Shown in pieces: positions 7,007-10,619 of a stretch of 10,619 nucleotides of DNA. Origin of the DNA: Vulcanimicrobiota bacterium. GTDB taxonomy: Bacteria; Vulcanimicrobiota; Vulcanimicrobiia; Vulcanimicrobiales; Vulcanimicrobiaceae. Every line of letters starts with the position of its first letter. Within the stretch, counting starts at the first letter, position 1. The notes under the pieces are model-generated. The model was not told where the DNA came from, did not search any database, and was given only the letters and a program-made list of their open reading frames with translations. Both the position numbers and the translations under genes were made by a program. Location: contig JASHTE010000193.1 in assembly GCA_030040695.1 (NCBI GenBank), positions 1 through 10,619 on the forward strand, given 5' to 3'.

Positions 7007-7029
7007 CGCAGGTGCGTGCGTGGTAGGCT
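7001..7029 (+). promoter_or_regulatory. Rightward sigma70-type promoter for blaI-M56-DUF5916 copy 2
   Basis: -35 TTGACA (7001-7006), 17-nt spacer, -10 TAGGCT (7024-7029). The -10 lies inside a small dyad GGTAG-G-CTACC (7022-7032). Transcription would begin near 7036, giving a leader of only about 20 nt before the ATG at 7058. Confidence 0.65.
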
Positions 7030-7030
7030 A

Positions 7031-7048
7031 CCCTTAAATCGTTAAGGG
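7031..7048 (+). promoter_or_regulatory. Operator-like dyad overlapping the blaI start region
   Basis: CCCTTAA-ATCG-TTAAGGG is a perfect dyad with 7-bp arms. Its right arm provides most of the AAGGGAG Shine-Dalgarno (7044-7050, 7 nt before the ATG). It could be a DNA operator at the transcription start or an RNA stem hiding the ribosome site; the mirrored copy on the other side favours an operator. Confidence 0.6.
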
Positions 7049-7057
7049 AGTTTCACG

Positions 7058-7441
7058 ATGCCGCGAAAAGCCTCGCCGACACTGACCGCCGCAGAGCTGC
7101 GGATTATGGAGGTGCTGTGGAAGAAAGGAAGTGCCACGGTCGCCGAGGTGACGGCGGCTCTGCCGCCGCCGCCGGTGGCCTATAACACCGTGCTCACGAT
7201 CCTGCGGATTCTGGAGCGCAAGGGTCACGCGAAGCACGACGAGATAGGGCGAGCCTTCGTCTATCGCCCGGCGATCGCTCGGGACGATGCTGCGCAGTCG
7301 GCAGTCGGCGATCTTGTGCGGCGGTTCTTCCGAAACAATCCCGGCGAGCTCGCGCTACGACTGATCGAGCATGAGCGTCCCTCGGCAGAGGAGCTTGCCC
7401 GTTTGCGAGCGCTCATCGAACAATACGAGGAGAAGTCATGA
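7058..7441 (+). CDS. blaI: BlaI/MecI/CopY-family transcriptional repressor
   Basis: This 127-residue winged-helix repressor acts as a DNA-binding dimer. The DNA-binding domain (about 7-72) shows LTAAELRIMEVLWKKGSATVAEV followed by the recognition-helix pattern AYNTVLTILRILERKGH (41-57) and the wing GRAFVYRP (64-71), all characteristic of the family. The C-terminal part (about 77-125) is helical and matches the dimerisation region. In known systems an M56 protease cleaves the repressor there after sensing its signal; I cannot place the scissile bond. Its stop overlaps the start of the M56 gene (ATGA), the classic blaI-blaR pairing. The palindromes just upstream suggest autoregulation. No beta-lactamase is nearby, so the name gives the family, not a role in antibiotic resistance. 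AAGGGAG 7 nt upstream supports the start. Confidence 0.92.
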   Translation: MPRKASPTLTAAELRIMEVLWKKGSATVAEVTAALPPPPVAYNTVLTILRILERKGHAKHDEIGRAFVYRPAIARDDAAQSAVGDLVRRFFRNNPGELALRLIEHERPSAEELARLRALIEQYEEKS

Positions 7442-9261
7442 ACGCAGCGCTGCAGGCTCTCGAAACTCCGGCACGGATGGTCGCCGTGATCGCGATCAAC
7501 GCGCTCTGGGAAGACGCGCTCATCCTCGTCGCCGTGGCACTCGTGCTTCGGCTCTGGCCTCGCCTCAGCGCGGCAACCCGTTACACGACGTGGTTCGTGG
7601 CGCTCATCGCAGCGCTTGCGGCGCCCATCGCGACGACGCTCTCCCTACATGCGACGAGCGTGCGCGCCGTGACGAGGTTCGCAGCCACCCACGACGTTGC
7701 ACTGTCCCACGGAGGTCCCTCCACTTCGGCCGCTGCGCGACCTGCGCTTGGGATGATAGGGCGGCACGCGGAGTCGGCTGTGACGGGCGGTACGCTCGGC
7801 GAGACGAGCGCGGCACCCGACGTCGCGCGACCCGAGATTATCCTGTCGAGCGCCGCCGCCTTCGCGATCGCTCTGCTTTGCGTCCTTGCCTCGCTCGTCG
7901 TCCTCGTACGGCTCGTCGCAGGTCTTCTGAGGCTCGAGACACTGAAGCGCAACGCGCTGCCGCTTCCACTCGCGTACCGCGACGCGCTCCGCCAGGATAG
8001 CCGCCATGGACGCGACGTGCGCTTCTGCGTGAGCGACGAAACTGACGTGCCGGTCGCGATCGGTCTCTTCGACTCGATGGTGCTCATTCCGCGTCACCTC
8101 TTGGAGTCGATGTCACCGAGCGAGCTCGAGCAAGTCTGCTTGCACGAGCGCGGGCATCTCCGTCGCGCCGACGACTGGACGAACCTATTGCAACGCGTCC
8201 TCGTTGCACTGCTCTGCTTCAGCCCCGCAGTCTACGCGATCGCACGCGGACTCGACCTGGAACGTGAGGTTGCCTGTGACGATGACGTCGTTGCGGAAAC
8301 CGGTGCGATTCGCCCGTACGCGCAGTGCCTCACGCGAATGGCGGAGTTGACAGCGTGGCCCCACGACGCGCTTGCAGCGCCGGGTGTATTTGTGACGCGG
8401 CGTGGAATCTCAGAGCGCGTCGAACGCCTGCTTCGCGCCGGAAGAAATGCGGCACGCGGACTCGCGCTCGCTCCGACGGCGGCGGCGATCGCCCTGCTCG
8501 CCATGCTTACCCTCGGCATGGGCCTCATCGCGCCGACGATCGCCGCCCCGGCAGTGCCCCACGTTGCCATGCCGGGCTCGTGGAGGGAAGCGTTTCACGG
8601 CAACGCTCGCACGGACGTCGCGCTCGCGCCGACGCCCACAGGCACACCGCGCGTCATCTCCATTCCGGCCCGTCACGTGCACGTGCCGGCGAAGCACATC
8701 GACATACCGCCAAAGCACATCCACGTGCGTGGGTATGACGTGAACGTCCCGCCCGTACACGTGAACGTCCCGGGCGTCCACGTGCACGTTCCCGCCATCG
8801 ACGTCAACGTCCCCGGCGTGAACGTCGAGGTCCCTCCGGTCAACGTGGACGTCCCCGCGATGCACTTTACCGTGCCGAACTACAGCGGATACGTCCACAG
8901 CCCAACCTGCACGGCCGGGTGTGATTTCAGCGGTGTCGACTGGCGAGAGAGAAACCTCAGTGGCCGCAGGTATTCAGGCGCCGACTTCAGTGACGCCGAG
9001 CTCTCCGGCGCGGATTTCTCTCGCGACACGCTGAGCGCCGTGGACTTCTCGGCTGCGGATCTTCGCAACGCAGACTTCACGGATGCCAAGCTCGAGTACG
9101 TCGATTTCTCGGACGCGCGGCTGGCCGGGGCGCGCTTCGACGGCGCGACGATCGACGTCTGCGACTTCAGCGGCGTCGACATGAGACACGTCGATCTCTC
9201 TCGCGCACATCTCGGGTCGCTCTGCCGCGACACGATTCAACCGCGCGGCGACGGGCTCTAG
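7438..9261 (+). CDS. M56 (BlaR1-type) membrane metalloprotease with heptapeptide and pentapeptide repeat tail
   Basis: This 607-residue membrane protein is a predicted signal-activated zinc protease that cleaves the adjacent repressor. Hydrophobic helices lie at about 14-40, 48-70 and 133-165. The M56 domain follows, with the zinc-binding motif HERGH (H236, E237, H240) and the downstream EREVACDDD (275-283), as in BlaR1/MecR1. A further helix is at about 341-366. In BlaR1 the part after the last helix is an extracellular penicillin-binding sensor; here there is no such domain and no SxxK/KTG signature region. Instead residues 404-480 hold eleven 7-residue xx[HDN][VI]x[VI]P units and residues 495-593 hold about twenty pentapeptide repeats. 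Both should fold as beta-solenoids outside the membrane. The start overlaps the blaI stop and has GGAG 5 nt upstream. The ligand is unknown. Confidence 0.88.
   Translation: MNAALQALETPARMVAVIAINALWEDALILVAVALVLRLWPRLSAATRYTTWFVALIAALAAPIATTLSLHATSVRAVTRFAATHDVALSHGGPSTSAAARPALGMIGRHAESAVTGGTLGETSAAPDVARPEIILSSAAAFAIALLCVLASLVVLVRLVAGLLRLETLKRNALPLPLAYRDALRQDSRHGRDVRFCVSDETDVPVAIGLFDSMVLIPRHLLESMSPSELEQVCLHERGHLRRADDWTNLLQRVLVALLCFSPAVYAIARGLDLEREVACDDDVVAETGAIRPYAQCLTRMAELTAWPHDALAAPGVFVTRRGISERVERLLRAGRNAARGLALAPTAAAIALLAMLTLGMGLIAPTIAAPAVPHVAMPGSWREAFHGNARTDVALAPTPTGTPRVISIPARHVHVPAKHIDIPPKHIHVRGYDVNVPPVHVNVPGVHVHVPAIDVNVPGVNVEVPPVNVDVPAMHFTVPNYSGYVHSPTCTAGCDFSGVDWRERNLSGRRYSGADFSDAELSGADFSRDTLSAVDFSAADLRNADFTDAKLEYVDFSDARLAGARFDGATIDVCDFSGVDMRHVDLSRAHLGSLCRDTIQPRGDGL
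8647..8877 (+). repeat. Eleven in-frame 21-bp repeats encoding xx[HDN][VI]x[VI]P heptapeptides
   Basis: Residues 404-480 of the M56 protein divide without gaps into eleven 7-residue units, for example ARHVHVP, AKHIDIP, GYDVNVP, GVHVHVP, GVNVEVP and PVNVDVP. The first (PRVISIP) and last (AMHFTVP) units are the most divergent; one unit ends in R instead of P. Hydrophobic V/I alternate with H, D or N. Nine histidines occur in residues 411-480. The third bases of codons vary between units, so the protein repeat is maintained rather than being a fresh DNA duplication. Confidence 0.85.
8920..9216 (+). repeat. Pentapeptide-repeat region at the C-terminus of the M56 protein
   Basis: Residues 495-593 show the A[DN][LF]xx pattern, for example SGADF, SDAEL, SGADF, SAADL, RNADF, TDAKL and SDARL, about twenty units in all. 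This pattern forms a right-handed quadrilateral beta-helix. Three cysteines (C491, C495, C575) lie just before or within the block. The phase of the repeat breaks slightly near WRERNLSGRRYSG. Confidence 0.88.
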
Positions 9262-9296
9262 ACGAAACAAACGCCTTTTCAAGACGTACCACGGGC
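9262..9296 (+). other. Short gap between the M56 gene and DUF5916 copy 2
   Basis: The 35 bp hold no terminator-like hairpin and no clear promoter, so the downstream gene is probably co-transcribed with the repressor and protease genes. No convincing Shine-Dalgarno is seen before ATG 9297. Confidence 0.5.
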
Positions 9297-10619
9297 ATGT
9301 CGCATAAGCGAGCGTTCGCACCACTATGCGTCGCTCTGTTTATGCTCTTCGAGCTCTCTCTGCCAATCGCGGCATGGCCGGCGACGCCGGGTACGGCGAT
9401 CGACGTCCCCGTTCTGCCCGCGCCACCCTCGATGAGAGGAGTGGTCGACACCTCATGGAGGAGGGCGGCCACACTCACGCTGGACGCCGACTTCACCTAT
9501 CGCCGTCCGGCTTCGGAGCCGACGACCGTATACGTCGGGCAGGAGAACGGTTATCTCGACGTCGCCTTCGTCGCGTCACAGAGCGAAACAATCACCCAGG
9601 CACAGGTGACCAACGGCTCGAGCGTCGTGAACGACGACTACGTCGAAGTTGCCTTGAACCCGCAGGGCACGCACGGCTTCGCCTACGCGTTCTATGCGAA
9701 TCCGCGCGGCACGCGCTATCAAACCTCGACCGAGAACACCGCCTATACGCCGGAGTGGAGCGCCGTCGGCGTGACGACGCCCAAGGGGTACTCGGTGACG
9801 ATGCGGATCCCGCTGCGCGTCGTCCGTAACGGCGGTTCGAGCACGTGGCGCGCACAGTTCATCCGGTACACGATCGCGACGAACGGGCTGGCGGTGTGGA
9901 CCTACGCTCCGGATGCATCGAGCATCACCGACGCCTCATTCTACGGCGTTCTCGGCAATGTCGGCGCACAATCACCTGTCAAGGCTCGACCGCAGCCGCG
10001 GGCGCAGCCCTATCTTCTCGGCGAGCTGACGCCGAAGGTGGACGGCGGGAATACGTCACGCGTTGGGCTTGACGCATCACTTCCGATCACGCCGACCGCC
10101 TCGTTCGTGACGTCACTACATCCCGATTACTCGAACGTCGAAATCGATCAGCAGACGATTGCGCCGACCGCATTCGCGAGGCAGTATCAGGAGGTGCGCC
10201 CGTTCTTCACTCAGATGGGCTCGTTCTTCGATAATACGTTCTCCTGCAGCGACTGTCCTGAAGCGCTCTACACGCCGGCGATCCCGGTCTTCTCGCAAGG
10301 CTATGCCGTCGAGGGAACGCAGGGTCCCGTGAACTTTGCCGCCTACGACGCGATCGGCGACGCGCGAAGCGATGATGCGCAAGCCGCGACGTACTCGGTC
10401 GACAACACGAACGAAATGTGGGAGGTTGCGCTCCAACGCGTCGGCGTCAACCTCCCCGGTATCGAGGACGACACGACGACCGTGAACACGGGATACGCAA
10501 ATCAGCAGTCGCACTTCGGCGGCTATTTCAACCTCGGCATGGATCGCGGTACGCTCGTCACCGATCCGCAAGAGGCAAACTACTTCGAGGGTGGCCCGCT
10601 CTACTACACGGCGACCACA
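9297..10619 (+). CDS. Secreted DUF5916 / CBM9-like domain protein (copy 2), cut by the window's right edge
   Basis: The frame is open from ATG 9297 to the last base (441 residues), so the C-terminal part is missing. Residues 1-26 are a good signal peptide: basic SHKR, a hydrophobic core and cleavage near PIAA. A DOMON/CBM9-like domain follows (about 35-225), with YLDVAFVA, DDYVEVALNP and WRAQFIRY. The DUF5916-type region then has HPDYSNVEIDQQ (275-286), EVRPFFTQ (299-306), a CxxC at C317/C320 and YTPAIP (325-330). All these motifs occur in the same order in the protein encoded at 6926-4872, so the two are paralogues, copy 1 being 684 residues long. It lies 35 bp after the M56 protease gene and looks like the last visible gene of that operon. 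Surface binding or outer-membrane function is inferred; the substrate is unknown. Confidence 0.85.
   Translation, partial: MSHKRAFAPLCVALFMLFELSLPIAAWPATPGTAIDVPVLPAPPSMRGVVDTSWRRAATLTLDADFTYRRPASEPTTVYVGQENGYLDVAFVASQSETITQAQVTNGSSVVNDDYVEVALNPQGTHGFAYAFYANPRGTRYQTSTENTAYTPEWSAVGVTTPKGYSVTMRIPLRVVRNGGSSTWRAQFIRYTIATNGLAVWTYAPDASSITDASFYGVLGNVGAQSPVKARPQPRAQPYLLGELTPKVDGGNTSRVGLDASLPITPTASFVTSLHPDYSNVEIDQQTIAPTAFARQYQEVRPFFTQMGSFFDNTFSCSDCPEALYTPAIPVFSQGYAVEGTQGPVNFAAYDAIGDARSDDAQAATYSVDNTNEMWEVALQRVGVNLPGIEDDTTTVNTGYANQQSHFGGYFNLGMDRGTLVTDPQEANYFEGGPLYYTATT

Noticed and set aside
8410..8898. 162-residue - strand frame with repeated HVDV-type segments
   Set aside because: The repetition is the reverse reading of the heptapeptide repeat in the M56 gene.
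7058..9261. Beta-lactam resistance regulator
   Set aside because: The M56 protein has no penicillin-binding sensor and no beta-lactamase or PBP gene is nearby; only family membership is supported.
9326..9829. 167-residue + strand frame near the right edge
   Set aside because: It lies out of frame with the DUF5916 copy 2 reading (from 9297), which has a signal peptide and conserved motifs; the translation is Arg-rich and unrelated to any family.
10116..10571. 151-residue - strand frame near the right edge
   Set aside because: Antisense to the most conserved part of DUF5916 copy 2; it arises from the GC-rich codon pattern.

Overview
The window is dense, GC-rich bacterial chromosome with short intergenic gaps and ATGA stop/start overlaps. 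The CheC-type chemotaxis genes, the BlaI/M56 regulatory pair and two secreted DUF5916-type proteins would fit a deep-branching soil bacterium such as an Eremiobacterota/Vulcanimicrobiota or Acidobacteriota relative. That placement is inference from gene content and style; no marker gene is present. I saw no RNA gene, CRISPR array or transposase.

Left half (1-4765, all + strand): a chemotaxis operon. It runs from the 3' end of cheY through cheC (both phosphatase sites intact), cheA (no P2 domain) and cheW, and ends with a large PDZ / multi-pass membrane / GAF protein of unknown function. The first four form a signalling core: the CheW-coupled CheA kinase phosphorylates CheY, and CheC removes the phosphate. 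The fifth gene looks like a sensor without its own kinase or other output domain. No receptor, cheR, cheB or cheD is in view.

Middle (4766-4871): a short gap between convergent genes, holding two tandem copies (37-bp period) of a hairpin-forming repeat.

Right half (4872-10619): a divergent regulatory locus. A BlaI/MecI-type repressor gene overlaps a gene for an M56 (BlaR1-type) membrane metalloprotease. The protease has no penicillin-binding sensor. After its last membrane helix it carries eleven 7-residue x-x-[HDN]-[VI]-x-[VI]-P units and then about twenty pentapeptide repeats. A secreted DUF5916/CBM9-like protein follows (9297 to the window end, open at the right edge). A paralogue of that protein is transcribed divergently (6926 to 4872).

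The 131-bp divergent intergenic region is a striking mirror-image double promoter: two TTGACA-N17-TAGGCT promoters placed symmetrically about a 10-bp-arm palindrome, each followed by the same dyad. This suggests that the BlaI-type repressor controls both arms, and that the locus is a signal-inducible module: repeat-domain sensor protease, repressor cleavage, then expression of two related exported proteins. The inducing signal and the function of the exported proteins are unknown.
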